From NCBI RefSeq assembly GCF_900129325.1, contig NZ_FQUP01000001.1, forward strand, positions 186,001 through 250,000: a stretch of 64,000 nt of DNA. The letters run 5' to 3'. Of this stretch, positions 20,975-32,807 are shown piece by piece; the stretch's first letter is position 1; each line of letters opens with the position of its first letter. Source of the stretch: Kaistia soli DSM 19436. GTDB lineage: Bacteria > Pseudomonadota > Alphaproteobacteria > Rhizobiales > Kaistiaceae. The position numbers and the translations under genes are program-made. The notes beneath the pieces were generated by a model, which worked only from the letters and a program-made list of their open reading frames with translations, was not told the origin of the DNA and made no database searches.

Positions 20975-23407
20975 CTAATGAGCCGTCAAGGCTAAACTTG
21001 CATCATCCTCGGCCGCGACCGGCTTTTGTGCCGCTGCCTTGGCCTCGTCCCACACAATCGGGATCGGCTTCCTGGTCAGCGCGTGGGCGAGAACGTCGTC
21101 CATGCGCGCGACCGGAATGATCTCAAGCCCGTTCTTAACGTTGTCCGGGATCTCGGCGAGATCCTTCGCATTGTCCTCGGGGATCATGACCGTCTTGATC
21201 CCGGCACGCAGCGCCGCGAGCAGCTTTTCCTTCAGGCCGCCGATCGGCAGCACGCGTCCGCGCAGCGTGATCTCGCCGGTCATGGCGACATCCTTGCGGA
21301 CCGGGATGCCGGTCATGGTCGAGACGATCGCCGTCACCATTGCGATACCAGCCGACGGCCCGTCCTTCGGGGTTGCCCCCTCGGGAACATGGACGTGGAT
21401 GTCGCGACGGTCGAACAGCGGAGGCTCGATGCCGAAATCGACGGCACGGCTGCGGACATAGGACGCCGCCGCCGAGATCGATTCCTTCATCACGTCACGC
21501 AGGTTACCCGTGACGGTCATGCGGCCCTTGCCGGGCATCATGACACCCTCGATCGTCAGGATTTCGCCGCCGACTTCCGTCCAGGCGAGACCCGTGACGA
21601 CGCCGACCTGGTCCTCGAGTTCCGCCTCGCCATAGCGATAGCGGGGGACGCCGAGATAGTCCTCGACGACCTGCTCATCGACCGCGATCGACTTCTTCTT
21701 CGACAGCAGCAGCTCCTTGACCGCCTTGCGGGCAAGCGTCGCGATCTCACGCTCGAGACTGCGGACGCCGGCCTCGCGCGAGTAGCGACGGATGACGAAC
21801 CGCAGCGCCTCGTCCGAGACCGAGAACTCCTTCGCGTCGAGGCCATGATTTTTCATGACCTTCGGCAGCAGGTGCTTGTGCGCGATCTCGAGCTTCTCAT
21901 CCTCGGTGTAGCCGGCGATCCGGATGATCTCCATGCGGTCCATCAGCGGGCCGGGGATGTTCAGCGTGTTCGCCGTCGTCACGAACATCACGTTCGACAG
22001 GTCGTAGTCGACCTCGAGGTAATGGTCGTTGAACGAGGAGTTCTGCTCCGGATCCAGCACCTCCAAGAGGGCCGACGAGGGATCGCCACGGAAGTCCTGG
22101 CCCATCTTGTCGATCTCGTCGAGCAGGAAGAGCGGGTTGGACTTCTTGGCCTTCTTCATCGACTGGATGACCTTGCCGGGCATCGAGCCGATATAGGTCC
22201 GCCGATGGCCGCGGATTTCGGCCTCGTCGCGCACGCCGCCAAGCGACATGCGGACATATTCACGGCCGGTCGCCTTGGCGATTGAACGGGCGAGCGAAGT
22301 CTTGCCGACGCCGGGCGGACCGACGAGGCACAGGATCGGCCCCTTCAGCGTGTTGGAACGGCTCTGGACGGCCAGATACTCGATGATACGGTCCTTGACC
22401 TTGTCGAGGCTGTAGTGGTCGGCATCAAGGACCTCCTGCGCATAGCGCAGGTCGTTCTTGACCTTCGACTTCTTGCCCCACGGAATCCCGAGCAGCCAAT
22501 CCAGATAGTTGCGCACGACGGTGGCTTCGGCCGACATCGGCGACATCTGGCGCAGCTTCTTCAGCTCGCCCTGTGCCTTTTCGCGCGCCTCCTTCGAGAG
22601 CTTGGTCTTGGAGATCCGCTCCTCGAGTTCGGCCAGTTCGTCCTTGCCGTCCTCCTGGTCGCCGAGCTCCTTCTGGATCGCCTTCATCTGCTCGTTCAGG
22701 TAGTATTCGCGCTGCGTCTTCTCCATCTGCCGCTTGACGCGGGAGCGGATGCGCTTCTCCACCTGAAGGACAGAGATTTCGCTTTCCATCAGTCCGAGCA
22801 CGCGCTCCAGCCGCTCGCCGACCGTGCGAAGGGCGAGGATTTGCTGCTTCTCCGGGATCTTGATGGCGAGATGCGAAGCGACGGTATCGGCAAGCTTCGA
22901 GTAGTCCTCGATCTGCGTGACCGCTCCGACGACCTCGGGCGAGACCTTCTTGTTCAGCTTCACATAGTTTTCGAATTCGGACACGACCGAGCGTGCCATC
23001 GCCTCGACCTCGACCTTGTCGCCTTCGGCGTCGGGCAGAGGATGGGCATAGGCCTCATAATAGGGCTCATGGTCAGTGTAGTTGCGGACTTCGGCGCGCG
23101 CGATGCCCTCGACCAGCACCTTGACGGTGCCGTCTGGCAGCTTCAGCAGCTGCAGCACGCTCGCCAGCGTTCCGATCGGATAGATGGCGTCAGGCGCAGG
23201 ATCGTCGTCGCCGGGATTCTGCTGCGTCGCCAACAGGATCTGCTTGTCGGCCCGCATCACCTCCTCAAGCGCGCGGATCGACTTCTCGCGGCCGACGAAC
23301 AGCGGCACGATCATATGCGGGAAGACGACGATGTCGCGCAGAGGCAGGACGGGGTAGAGTTCGTCGCCAGGAGGTAGGCCGATCGAACGCTTTGTCTCGG
23401 ATGTCAT
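20975..23407 (-). CDS. lon: ATP-dependent protease Lon (LonA)
   Basis: Cytoplasmic AAA+ serine protease of 810 residues. The domains are an N-terminal substrate domain (from [12 protein letters not shown]), a coiled-coil segment, the AAA+ module with Walker [10 protein letters not shown] and Walker [10 protein letters not shown], and the C-terminal protease domain with the catalytic Ser in [11 protein letters not shown] and the Lys in [15 protein letters not shown] chose the ATG giving [10 protein letters not shown], 8 codons inside the open frame, as the more usual N-terminus. It is a quality-control enzyme and is expected to be heat-inducible, but I could not find a clear RpoH promoter. Confidence 0.97.
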   Translation of the reverse strand: MTSETKRSIGLPPGDELYPVLPLRDIVVFPHMIVPLFVGREKSIRALEEVMRADKQILLATQQNPGDDDPAPDAIYPIGTLASVLQLLKLPDGTVKVLVEGIARAEVRNYTDHEPYYEAYAHPLPDAEGDKVEVEAMARSVVSEFENYVKLNKKVSPEVVGAVTQIEDYSKLADTVASHLAIKIPEKQQILALRTVGERLERVLGLMESEISVLQVEKRIRSRVKRQMEKTQREYYLNEQMKAIQKELGDQEDGKDELAELEERISKTKLSKEAREKAQGELKKLRQMSPMSAEATVVRNYLDWLLGIPWGKKSKVKNDLRYAQEVLDADHYSLDKVKDRIIEYLAVQSRSNTLKGPILCLVGPPGVGKTSLARSIAKATGREYVRMSLGGVRDEAEIRGHRRTYIGSMPGKVIQSMKKAKKSNPLFLLDEIDKMGQDFRGDPSSALLEVLDPEQNSSFNDHYLEVDYDLSNVMFVTTANTLNIPGPLMDRMEIIRIAGYTEDEKLEIAHKHLLPKVMKNHGLDAKEFSVSDEALRFVIRRYSREAGVRSLEREIATLARKAVKELLLSKKKSIAVDEQVVEDYLGVPRYRYGEAELEDQVGVVTGLAWTEVGGEILTIEGVMMPGKGRMTVTGNLRDVMKESISAAASYVRSRAVDFGIEPPLFDRRDIHVHVPEGATPKDGPSAGIAMVTAIVSTMTGIPVRKDVAMTGEITLRGRVLPIGGLKEKLLAALRAGIKTVMIPEDNAKDLAEIPDNVKNGLEIIPVARMDDVLAHALTRKPIPIVWDEAKAAAQKPVAAEDDASLALTAH

Positions 23408-23746
23408 GCTCGTTCCTTTCGCGACCGGCACGGCCCTTGATAGGCACCATGCGGCTCATGGACGGGTCTTAAGGGGTGGGGAAGCGATCCCGTTCGACTC
23501 GTCATCGCTGCGTCTTGCGACGCGGTTGTCCCATTAGGTGGCGTTGCAGCATGGGGGTGTCAAGCGCCGCTGTATCCCCCCTGCATCGATACCAAGGCAG
23601 GCCGGACTCCAGTCACCGGCGACCGGCCTGCCGCCCGAAATGGGTCGATGTCGATCGAAGTCGTCAAGCCTTTCAAAACGCGTTGCTGCGATGATTGCTG
23701 GCGCGCCCTGCCTCTCACCACTTGGGCGCGGAAATCGGGGAAGATC
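23408..23746. promoter_or_regulatory. Divergent promoter region lon / Ntn-hydrolase
   Basis: This 339-bp stretch separates lon (minus) from the secreted acylase gene (plus). The lon side has AAAGGA about 10 nt before its ATG. I saw no convincing RpoH-type or sigma-70 box, no strong hairpin and no credible ORF. The reading frame open through the plus strand upstream of 23747 has no signal-peptide-like start. Confidence 0.4.
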
Positions 23747-24838
23747 ATGAAGTTCTGTGTTTCGAAGCTCGTTGGCAGCGTCGCAGCCATTGCGATAGCC
23801 ACAGCGAGTATCCAGTCGGCCGCCGCCTGCACGCGCGCGCTCTATGTTGGCGATGACGGCCTTGTCATCACCGGGCGGTCGATGGACTGGGCGGAGGACA
23901 TGCACACCAATCTCTGGGCGATGCCGCGCGGTATCGCGCGCGACGGGGCCGGCGGAGTTGGGACGCCGAAATGGGTATCGAAGTATGGCAGCGTCATCGC
24001 CACCGGCTACGATGTCGGCACGGCCGACGGAATGAATGAACAGGGCCTCGTCGCCAATCTGCTTTACCTCGCCGAATCGGAATACGGGCAGCCAGATGGC
24101 AAGCCGGTTCTCTCGATCAGCCTATGGGCTCAGTACGCCCTCGACAATTTCGCCACTGTTTCCGAGGCCGTCGAAGCCCTGTCGAAGGAGCCGTTCCGGA
24201 TCGTGGCGCCCAAGCTTCCGAACGGCCAGGGCGCGCAGCTTCATCTCGCCATTTCCGACGCGACCGGCGACAGCGCCATCTTCGAATATATCGGCGGCAA
24301 GCTGGTGGTTCATCACGGCAAGCAGTTCAACGTGATGACCAATTCGCCGAGCTTCGACCAGCAATTGGCGCTGAATGCGTATTGGCAGGGCATTGGTGGG
24401 CTGACCTTCCTACCTGGCACAAATCGCGCTGCAGACCGTTTCGCCCGGGCCTCGTTCCTTGTCGAGGCGATCCCCAAAAAGGCCGATCCGGCCTATATCA
24501 CGGCGGTGCCGGAGCAGAAATTCGCCTTTCAGGCGGCCGCTAGCGTGCTTGGCGTAATGCGCAGCGTCAGTGTGCCGCTCGGAATCACGACGCCCGGCCA
24601 GCCGAACATCTCGTCGACGCTTTGGCGCACGGTGTCGGATCAGACGGACAAGATCTACTATTTCGACAGCGCAACCAGCCCGAATGGCTTCTGGGTGCCG
24701 CTTGCCGATCTCGACCTGAAGGAAGGCGCGCCGGTAAAGAAACTCACCGTCGCGGGCGGCAAGGTTTACTCCGGCAACGCAGCCGACAAATTCGTCGCGA
24801 CGCCCGCCTTCACGTTCCTGCCGTCGACAGGCATGTAG
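23747..24838 (+). CDS. Secreted linear amide C-N hydrolase (choloylglycine hydrolase / penicillin V acylase family)
   Basis: Ntn-hydrolase of 363 residues. The first 27 residues are a signal peptide ending SAAA; cleavage exposes Cys28, which would be the catalytic N-terminal nucleophile (C-TRALYVG). The other family motifs follow: GRSMDW (conserved Asp), GMNEQGLVANLLYL and NVMTNSP. The enzyme cleaves a linear amide bond. Relatives act on penicillin V, bile salts or N-acyl homoserine lactones, and the sequence alone does not decide between them. It should act in the periplasm. It sits between lon and clpX, transcribed against both. Confidence 0.88.
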   Translation: MKFCVSKLVGSVAAIAIATASIQSAAACTRALYVGDDGLVITGRSMDWAEDMHTNLWAMPRGIARDGAGGVGTPKWVSKYGSVIATGYDVGTADGMNEQGLVANLLYLAESEYGQPDGKPVLSISLWAQYALDNFATVSEAVEALSKEPFRIVAPKLPNGQGAQLHLAISDATGDSAIFEYIGGKLVVHHGKQFNVMTNSPSFDQQLALNAYWQGIGGLTFLPGTNRAADRFARASFLVEAIPKKADPAYITAVPEQKFAFQAAASVLGVMRSVSVPLGITTPGQPNISSTLWRTVSDQTDKIYYFDSATSPNGFWVPLADLDLKEGAPVKKLTVAGGKVYSGNAADKFVATPAFTFLPSTGM

Positions 24839-25022
24839 CCCCGGCCCGGGAGGCTGGATTCTGCAATTCAGCCTCCCCTTCAGTCTCCGACATCAGGATG
24901 CGGCTGCGACCAAGCATACCGTGTCGTGGCCGTCAGCGCGGCGGGAAGGCTCCGGCAAATCTTTCCACGCAGAATCCGATGCCTGCGACCCTTCCGGTCC
25001 TCGGGCGCCTTGGTTCAGCACG

Positions 25023-25056
25023 AAAAAGCCCGGCGGATCGCTCCGCCGGGCTTTTT
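25023..25056. terminator. Strong bidirectional terminator, clpX / Ntn-hydrolase
   Basis: A 15-bp perfect stem, AAAAAGCCCGGCGGA against TCCGCCGGGCTTTTT, with loop TCGC. It has five A before and five T after the GC part, so it can stop transcripts from both strands. It lies between the convergent ends of the acylase gene and clpX. Confidence 0.93.
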
Positions 25057-25078
25057 CAATTCTGTCACAATGGAATCC

Positions 25079-26350
<1,272 letters not shown>

Positions 26351-26598
26351 CCGTCTACCTCGCTGTCGTCGGGCCCGGGGAAGCGGGACGACTCATCTCA
26401 CATGTCAGTCGGTTCGATCCTTCCGACCTGGTGACCGGAATCCGGCCGTCTAAAGCCCCTAGCCGACGGACGCAATCGGCTGATTGCGATCCAACCATGC
26501 TAGTCGGGACTTGATCAAGACATACTTAACGTCGCGGCCGGCCAAATCGAGACCTTGCGATGGCCGGACCGCAACGAGAACCTGCCGGAACGGCCGGA

Positions 26599-27234
26599 TC
26601 AGTCCTTCTTCACCTGGTCGAGCGCGTCGCGATTGCTCAGCACCTGGTCGATCAGGCCGAATTCCACAGCGGCGTCCGCGACGAGGAAATTGTCGCGCTC
26701 AAGCGCGTTCTCGATCGTCTGATAATCATTGCCGGTGTGATGAACATAGATCTCGTTCAGGCGCCGCTTGAGGCTCTCGACCTCGCGGGCATGAATAAGA
26801 ATGTCCGTCACCTGGCCCTGATAACCGCCTGAAGGCTGGTGCACCATGATGCGGGCGTTCGGCAGCGCAAAGCGCAGGCCCTTTTCACCGGCGGTCAGGA
26901 GCAGCGAGCCCATCGATGCGGCCTGGCCAATGCACAGCGTCGAAACAGCCGGCTTGATGAACTGCATCGTGTCATAGATCGCGAGGCCCGATGTCACCAC
27001 GCCGCCTGGCGAGTTGATATACATCGCGATTTCTTTCTTCGGGTTTTCGGCCTCGAGAAAGAGAAGCTGCGCGGTGATGAGGGTCGACATGTAATCCTCG
27101 ACCGGGCCGGTGACGAAAATCACCCGCTCCTTGAGCAGCCGGGAATAGATGTCATAGGCACGCTCGCCACGGTTCGTCTGTTCGACGACCATCGGCACAA
27201 GCGTGTTCATATAGAGGTCGATGGGGTCTCTCAT
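26599..27234 (-). CDS. clpP: ATP-dependent Clp protease proteolytic subunit ClpP
   Basis: Serine protease that forms the double-ring chamber of ClpXP. The 211 residues include catalytic Ser107 in GQAASMGS, His132 in MVHQPSGG and Asp181 in ERDNF. Start [10 protein letters not shown]. Order tig-clpP-clpX-lon is conserved and links folding with degradation. Confidence 0.98.
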   Translation of the reverse strand: MRDPIDLYMNTLVPMVVEQTNRGERAYDIYSRLLKERVIFVTGPVEDYMSTLITAQLLFLEAENPKKEIAMYINSPGGVVTSGLAIYDTMQFIKPAVSTLCIGQAASMGSLLLTAGEKGLRFALPNARIMVHQPSGGYQGQVTDILIHAREVESLKRRLNEIYVHHTGNDYQTIENALERDNFLVADAAVEFGLIDQVLSNRDALDQVKKD

Positions 27235-27404
27235 GATCTTCCTTCGGCGTCTCGAATTGCCACAGGTTCCGTCAGTTCGCCCCGGCCGACCTCACTCGGT
27301 TCGACCGAATCCCGGGGCGCTGGAGGACCATACATATGGTAGCCGGTACCGCTTCGGAAGAGGCGCCCTTGATGACGCCGCCGCGACAGTCCCGCGGCTG
27401 GATG

Positions 27405-27435
27405 AAAGGCGCCGCGACGATGAGGCCGCGGCGCC
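27405..27435 (-). terminator. Probable terminator after tig
   Basis: On the minus strand a 9-bp stem GGCGCCGCG / CGCGGCGCC with a 10-nt loop is followed by TTTC. It lies 25 bp after the tig stop. Confidence 0.65.
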
Positions 27436-27459
27436 AAAAGTCGATCAGTCAGGACGCGT

Positions 27460-28815
27460 TCAGGCCTTCGCCTCGGCGTCCTCATCTTCCTTGAGGAGTT
27501 CCTCGCGGGAGACGGTGCGATCCGTGATGTCGGCAAGCGTCAGCACGTGGTCGACGACCTTCTCCTCGAAGATCGGCGCACGCAGGCTGGACAGGGCTTC
27601 AGGGTTCGACTTGTAGAAGTCGTAAACCTGCTTCTCCTGTCCGGGGAACTGCCGGATCCGGTCGACGAGGGCGCGCTGCACCTCTTCGTCGGTGACCTGG
27701 ACATTCGCCTTCTCACCGATCTCGGAGAGGACCAGGCCCAGGCGGACGCGGCGCTCGGCGATCTTGCGATAGTCGGCCTTGGCGTCGTCTTCGGTCGTGC
27801 CCTCGTCCGCGAAGGTGCGGCCCGAGCGCTCGAGATCCTGCGTCACCTGGCCCCAGACGTTCTGGAACTCCTGCTCGACCATAGTCGGCGGCAGTTCGAA
27901 CGCATGCAGCTCGTCGAGCTTGTCGAGCAGCTGGCGCTTGATCTTGGTGCGCGTGACAGAACCGAGCTGGCCCTGCATCTGCTCGCGCATCGTCTCGCGC
28001 AGCTTCTCAAGCGATTCGAGGCCGAACTTCTTGGCCCATTCATCGTCGAGCGTCGCCTCGACAGGCGCGGACACTTCCTTGACGACGACGTCGAAGGTCG
28101 CGGCCTTGCCGGCGAGATGGGCGGCGCCGTATTCCTCGGGGAAGCTGACATTGAGGACGCGTTCCTCGCCGACCTTCGCGCCGACGAGCTGTTCCTCGAA
28201 GCCGGGGATGAAGCGGCCCGAGCCGATCGTAACCTGGCCGTTTTCGTCGGCGCCGCCTTCGAAGGGCTCGCCGTCGATCTTGCCGACATAGGAGATCGTC
28301 ACGCGGTCGCCATCGGCGGCCTCGCCGTCCTTCGGCTGGAAGTCGGCCGAATCGCGCGCCAGCTTGGCGACTTCCGCGTCAACCTCGGCGTCCGAAATCT
28401 CGGCAACGGGGCGGTCGATCTTGATACCCGCGAAGTCGCCCAGTTCGAAGCTCGGCAGCACTTCATACGTCATCGTGTAGGCAAGGTCCTTCTTGCCTTC
28501 CAAGACCTCGCCTGCCTCGGACTCGTCCTCGGGCAACACGAAATTTGGCTGCATGGCAGCGCGCTCGCCGCGCTCCTCGATGGTCTTGCGGGCCGTCTCG
28601 TTCAGAATGTTCTGGACGATCTCGGCCATCGCCGACTTGCCGTAGAGCCGGCGCAGATGCGCGGTCGGCACCTTGCCGGGGCGGAAGCCGTTCAGCTTGA
28701 CCTGGCCCTTGAGCTCTTCGAGACGCGCCGAAAGGCGGCTGTCGAGTTCAGTCGCGGGGACCACGATCTTGATTTCACGTTTCAGGCCCTCTGCGAGGGT
28801 CTCGGTCACCTGCAT
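27460..28815 (-). CDS. tig: Trigger factor
   Basis: Ribosome-bound chaperone and peptidyl-prolyl isomerase. The 451 residues begin MQVTETLAEGLKRE. The ribosome-docking motif GFRPGKVP lies near residue 43-50, the FKBP-type PPIase domain (GDRVTISYVGKIDGEPF) is at about 165-245, and a helical substrate-binding domain follows to an acidic/alanine tail. The frame extends 20 codons upstream but the conserved N-terminus sets the start. Confidence 0.97.
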   Translation of the reverse strand: MQVTETLAEGLKREIKIVVPATELDSRLSARLEELKGQVKLNGFRPGKVPTAHLRRLYGKSAMAEIVQNILNETARKTIEERGERAAMQPNFVLPEDESEAGEVLEGKKDLAYTMTYEVLPSFELGDFAGIKIDRPVAEISDAEVDAEVAKLARDSADFQPKDGEAADGDRVTISYVGKIDGEPFEGGADENGQVTIGSGRFIPGFEEQLVGAKVGEERVLNVSFPEEYGAAHLAGKAATFDVVVKEVSAPVEATLDDEWAKKFGLESLEKLRETMREQMQGQLGSVTRTKIKRQLLDKLDELHAFELPPTMVEQEFQNVWGQVTQDLERSGRTFADEGTTEDDAKADYRKIAERRVRLGLVLSEIGEKANVQVTDEEVQRALVDRIRQFPGQEKQVYDFYKSNPEALSSLRAPIFEEKVVDHVLTLADITDRTVSREELLKEDEDAEAKA

Positions 28816-28888
28816 GTTCAGCGCTTTCCGTGTCGTCGATTGTTGAATTGGCGTCTCGCCGCCGTTTTTTGTCATCTTCGCGGCGCTT

Positions 28889-28973
28889 TGGTGCGGGCGG
28901 AGGGACTTGAACCCCCACGGCGCAAGCCACTGGAACCTAAATCCAGCGTGTCTACCAATTCCACCACGCCCGC
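28889..28973 (-). tRNA. tRNA-Leu (anticodon TAG)
   Basis: An 85-nt class II cloverleaf on the minus strand. The acceptor arm GCGGGCG pairs with CGCCCGC, the anticodon stem CTGGA/TCCAG encloses TTTAGGT, there is a long variable arm (TGGCTTGCGCCGT), T loop TTCAAGT, discriminator A and an encoded CCA. It lies 73 bp upstream of the tig start. Confidence 0.96.
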
Positions 28974-29030
28974 AGCTGCCGTTTCTGGTCCGGCCAAGGC
29001 GCCGCCTCTATAGCATCCGCAAGGGTCGGG

Positions 29031-30503
29031 TCAATCAAAAAGCCTCTGGAACACGCGCGGCAGCGCTTCGGGGAGATCCTCGGCGATCAGGCCGCGCCCC
29101 AGAACGACCGCCGCATCGCCATGAAGATAGGTTGCCGCGCTCGCTGCCTCGAAGGCCGGCATGCGCTGCGCCAGCAGCCCGCCGATCATGCCGGCCAGCA
29201 CGTCGCCAGACCCGGCCGTGGCCAGGAAGGGCGGCGCGTTGTCGGCGATCGAGGCGCGCCCGTCCGGTGCCGCGACCACCGTGTCCGGACCCTTCAGCAG
29301 CACGACAGCGCCGGAGCGGCCGGCGGCGGCGCGCGCCCGGTCGAGCTTGCCGAGTTCCTGCGCGAGATCGGGGAAGAGGCGTGCAAACTCGCCATCATGC
29401 GGCGTCAGGGTCACCGGAGCCGCGCGCCGCGCAATCGCGGCAAACAGCCGCTCCGGCGCGTCGCGGAACGCGGAAATGCCGTCAGCGTCGAGCACAACGG
29501 CCGCAGCCGAGGCGAGCGCTGCCTCGACCAGGGCGCGCGTCTCGTCGCCGCCGCCAAGGCCCGGCCCGAGCACGACAACGTTGAGCCGCTCGTCAGCGAG
29601 GATGCTGGCGAGCCCCGCAGCCCCTTCCATCGGGCGCAGCATGATCGCCGTCAGATGAGCCGCATTCTCGGGCAGAGCGTCCAGGGGCGAGGCAAGCGTC
29701 GCAAGGCCGGCACCGATGCGCAAGCCTGACCGCGCTGCCATTCGCGCGGCGCCGGTGTGCCAGGCAGGCCCGGAGACGACTACGAGATGACCCTTGTCAT
29801 ATTTGTGCCCGTCGATGCGCGGCACCGGAAAATGCGGCAGCCAGAGACCCTTGCGATTCTGGAAGGCGCGCGGCGCGATCGCGGCCAGCACATCCGCGCT
29901 GATGCCGATATCGGCCACCGACAGACGGCCGCAGCGGAGCCGCCCGGGCAGCAGCATGTGGCCGGGCTTGGGCCGGAAGAAGGTCACCGTCTCGTCGGCC
30001 TCGACCGCCTCGCCCATGACCGCCCCGGTCGCGCCATTGATGCCACTTGGGAGATCGACGGCGATGATCGGCGCGGCGGCCGCATTCATGCGGCGGACCG
30101 CTTCGGCCGCATCGCCCGCCAGCGGACGATCGAGGCCGGCGCCGAACAGGGCATCGATGATGAGGTCGGCCTTCTCAAACTCGAGCGCAGCGAGCGAGGC
30201 GACTTCGCCCTTCCATCGCGCCGCGGCCAGCGCCGCATCGCCCTTCAGCGCAGCGACTGAGCCGATGAGGCCGAGGCTGACACGGTAGCCGCGCTCAACG
30301 AGGATCTGCGCTGCCACAAACCCGTCGCCGCCATTATTGCCCGGGCCGCAGGCGACGGCGATTCGCGTGCCGAGCGGACGGCGGGCAGCGACATCGGCCA
30401 CTGCGCGGGCGGCCGCCATCATCAGCTTGAAGCCGGGCGTACCGGCGGCGATGGTCGCGGCATCGGCGGCGGCCATCTCGGTCGGCGTCAGCAATTCACT
30501 CAT
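29031..30503 (-). CDS. nnr: Bifunctional NAD(P)H-hydrate repair enzyme (epimerase + dehydratase)
   Basis: Repairs hydrated NADH and NADPH. The 490-residue protein joins the YjeF-N epimerase domain (residues 1 to about 215, with ACGPGNNGGDGFVAA and AVDLPSGINGATG) to an ADP-dependent dehydratase domain (about 225-490, with GHLVVVSGP, LTPHDGEFARLF and ATAGSGDVLAGMIGG). I start at the ATG giving MSELLTPTEM, which fits the family. It is transcribed away from glnB. Confidence 0.95.
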   Translation of the reverse strand: MSELLTPTEMAAADAATIAAGTPGFKLMMAAARAVADVAARRPLGTRIAVACGPGNNGGDGFVAAQILVERGYRVSLGLIGSVAALKGDAALAAARWKGEVASLAALEFEKADLIIDALFGAGLDRPLAGDAAEAVRRMNAAAAPIIAVDLPSGINGATGAVMGEAVEADETVTFFRPKPGHMLLPGRLRCGRLSVADIGISADVLAAIAPRAFQNRKGLWLPHFPVPRIDGHKYDKGHLVVVSGPAWHTGAARMAARSGLRIGAGLATLASPLDALPENAAHLTAIMLRPMEGAAGLASILADERLNVVVLGPGLGGGDETRALVEAALASAAAVVLDADGISAFRDAPERLFAAIARRAAPVTLTPHDGEFARLFPDLAQELGKLDRARAAAGRSGAVVLLKGPDTVVAAPDGRASIADNAPPFLATAGSGDVLAGMIGGLLAQRMPAFEAASAATYLHGDAAVVLGRGLIAEDLPEALPRVFQRLFD

Positions 30504-30612
30504 TGGAACTCCTCGAAGCCGCTCTGCGACGATGGCTTCTTGTAGCTCCGCCGCGCGGGTGCGACGATGGAAAAGCCATCTGTTGCACACAGTTTGTTCA
30601 TTTGCCTATTGA

Positions 30613-30654
30613 TGCACCGATGAAGCCGGGCTTCATTGCCTCTGTGCGCCGATG
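30613..30654 (+). promoter_or_regulatory. Repeats and palindrome upstream of the glnB promoter
   Basis: Two direct copies of TGCRCCGATG (30613-30622 and 30645-30654) lie 32 bp apart, about three helical turns. Between them is a perfect palindrome ATGAAGCC-G-GGCTTCAT (30620-30636). They lie 50-90 bp upstream of the sigma-54 promoter, where NtrC would be expected to bind. The half-site TGCACC fits NtrC, but the spacing of the dyad does not match the classical site, so the binding protein remains open. Confidence 0.4.
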
Positions 30655-30691
30655 GTGAAGTCTGGAAGCCCGATTTTTCGGCGTTTCCTGA

Positions 30692-31120
<429 letters not shown>

Positions 31121-31234
31121 CGTTCCCCACTGGCAAGCTCCGCCAGCCCTGATAATCTCTTGGACCGTATCCGCTGGGAGCCGGCAGTGCCTTTGGCCGT
31201 GCCGGCCCCTTGAGTCTGAGAGAGGACACACGTC

Positions 31235-32644
31235 ATGACGACCGCCAAGGACATCCTGAAACTGATCAAGGATCAGGATGTGAAATATGTGGACTTCCGC
31301 TTCACTGACCCGCGCGGCAAGTGGCAGCACGTCACCTTCGACATCGACCTGATCGACGAGGAGATTTTCGCGGAAGGCACCGCCTTCGACGGTTCGTCCA
31401 TCGCCGGCTGGAAGGCGATCAACGAATCCGACATGACCCTTGTGCCGGATCCCGACACCGCCTTCATCGATCCGTTCTTCGCCCAGACGACGCTCGTCAT
31501 CGTCGGCGACATCATCGATCCGATCTCGGGCGAGAGCTACAACCGTGATCCGCGTTCGATCGCGAAGAAGGCCGAGGCCTATCTCAAGCAGACCGGTATT
31601 GGCGATACCGTCTATTTCGGCCCCGAGGCCGAGTTCTTCATCTTCTCCGACGTCAAGTACAAGGTCGATCCGTACAACACCGGTTTCAAGCTCGACGACC
31701 AGGAGCTGCCGATCAACACGGACACCGATTACGAGGGCGGCAATCTCGGCCACCACGTCAAGAAGAAGGGCGGCTATTTCCCGGTACCGCCGATCGACGC
31801 CTACCAGGACCTGCGCGGCGAGATGCTGGCTCAGATGAAGGCGATGGGCGTCTCGGTCGAGAAGCACCATCACGAGGTCGCCTCCGCACAGCATGAACTC
31901 GGCATCAAGTTCGCGCCGCTGACGCGGATCGCCGATCACCTGCAGATCTACAAATACGCTATCCACCAGGTCGCCCAGGCCTATGGCAAGACGGCGACCT
32001 TCATGCCGAAGCCGGTGTTCGGCGACAACGGCTCGGGCATGCATGTGCACCAGTCGATCTGGAAGGACGGCAAGCCGGTCTTCGCCGGCAACCAGTATGC
32101 CGATCTCTCGGAGACCTGCCTCTATTATATCGGCGGCATCCTGAAGCATGCGAAGGCCCTCAACGCCTTCACCAACCCGTCGACCAATTCCTACAAGCGT
32201 CTCGTTCCCGGCTATGAAGCCCCGGTGCTGCTCGCCTACTCGGCGCGCAATCGCTCCGCATCGGTGCGCATTCCCTACACGACATCGCCCAAGGCCAAGC
32301 GTCTTGAGGTTCGCTTCCCCGATCCGACCGCCAATCCGTATCTCGCCTTCTCGGCGCTGCTGATGGCCGGTCTCGATGGCATCAAGAACAAGATCCATCC
32401 CGGCGAGGCGATGGACAAGAACCTCTACGATCTGCCGCCGAAGGAACTGAAGAAGATCCCGACGGTCTGCGGATCGCTCCGCGAAGCCCTCGACAGCCTG
32501 CGCAAGGACAACGCGTTCCTGCTCGCTGGCGACGTCTTCACCCGCGACTTCATCGAGAGCTATATCGAGCTGAAGTGGGAAGAGCTGATGGCCTATGAGA
32601 TGACGCCGCATCCGATCGAATTCGAGATGTATTTCTCGGTCTGA
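31235..32644 (+). CDS. glnA: Glutamine synthetase type I
   Basis: Dodecameric enzyme that makes glutamine from glutamate, ammonia and ATP. The 469 residues carry the family signatures FDGSSIAGW, the ATP/ammonia-site segment [18 protein letters not shown], and the adenylylation site in KNLYDLPP, so it should be controlled by GlnE. It lies directly after glnB. The window also encodes a type II enzyme. Confidence 0.98.
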   Translation: MTTAKDILKLIKDQDVKYVDFRFTDPRGKWQHVTFDIDLIDEEIFAEGTAFDGSSIAGWKAINESDMTLVPDPDTAFIDPFFAQTTLVIVGDIIDPISGESYNRDPRSIAKKAEAYLKQTGIGDTVYFGPEAEFFIFSDVKYKVDPYNTGFKLDDQELPINTDTDYEGGNLGHHVKKKGGYFPVPPIDAYQDLRGEMLAQMKAMGVSVEKHHHEVASAQHELGIKFAPLTRIADHLQIYKYAIHQVAQAYGKTATFMPKPVFGDNGSGMHVHQSIWKDGKPVFAGNQYADLSETCLYYIGGILKHAKALNAFTNPSTNSYKRLVPGYEAPVLLAYSARNRSASVRIPYTTSPKAKRLEVRFPDPTANPYLAFSALLMAGLDGIKNKIHPGEAMDKNLYDLPPKELKKIPTVCGSLREALDSLRKDNAFLLAGDVFTRDFIESYIELKWEELMAYEMTPHPIEFEMYFSV

Positions 32645-32753
32645 TCGCAGAACGGATGGCGAAGTTTGCGGTCCGCCGCTCGACTTCGCCGCCCTTCCCC
32701 GCCGAGGCCGTATGGACGGACATCCGGCACGGCGACGCTGGAGCAGACAAGAA

Positions 32754-32787
32754 GAAGGGCAGGCAGCGCTTGCGCTCCCTGCCCTTC
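32754..32787. terminator. Hairpin between convergent glnA and autotransporter gene
   Basis: GAAGGGCAGG pairs perfectly with CCTGCCCTTC, and the 14-nt loop contains a further AGCG/CGCT pair. It lies 110 bp after glnA and 20 bp after the autotransporter stop, so it may serve both. There is no long T tract on either strand. Confidence 0.65.
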
Positions 32788-32807
32788 ATTACGTGCGCTA
32801 GACGCGG

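Noticed and set aside
23747-23840. Lipoprotein signal for the Ntn-hydrolase (AAAC at the end of the signal peptide)
   Set aside because: The lipobox lacks the required Leu/Val at position -3, and the cysteine is the expected catalytic N-terminal residue of the family.
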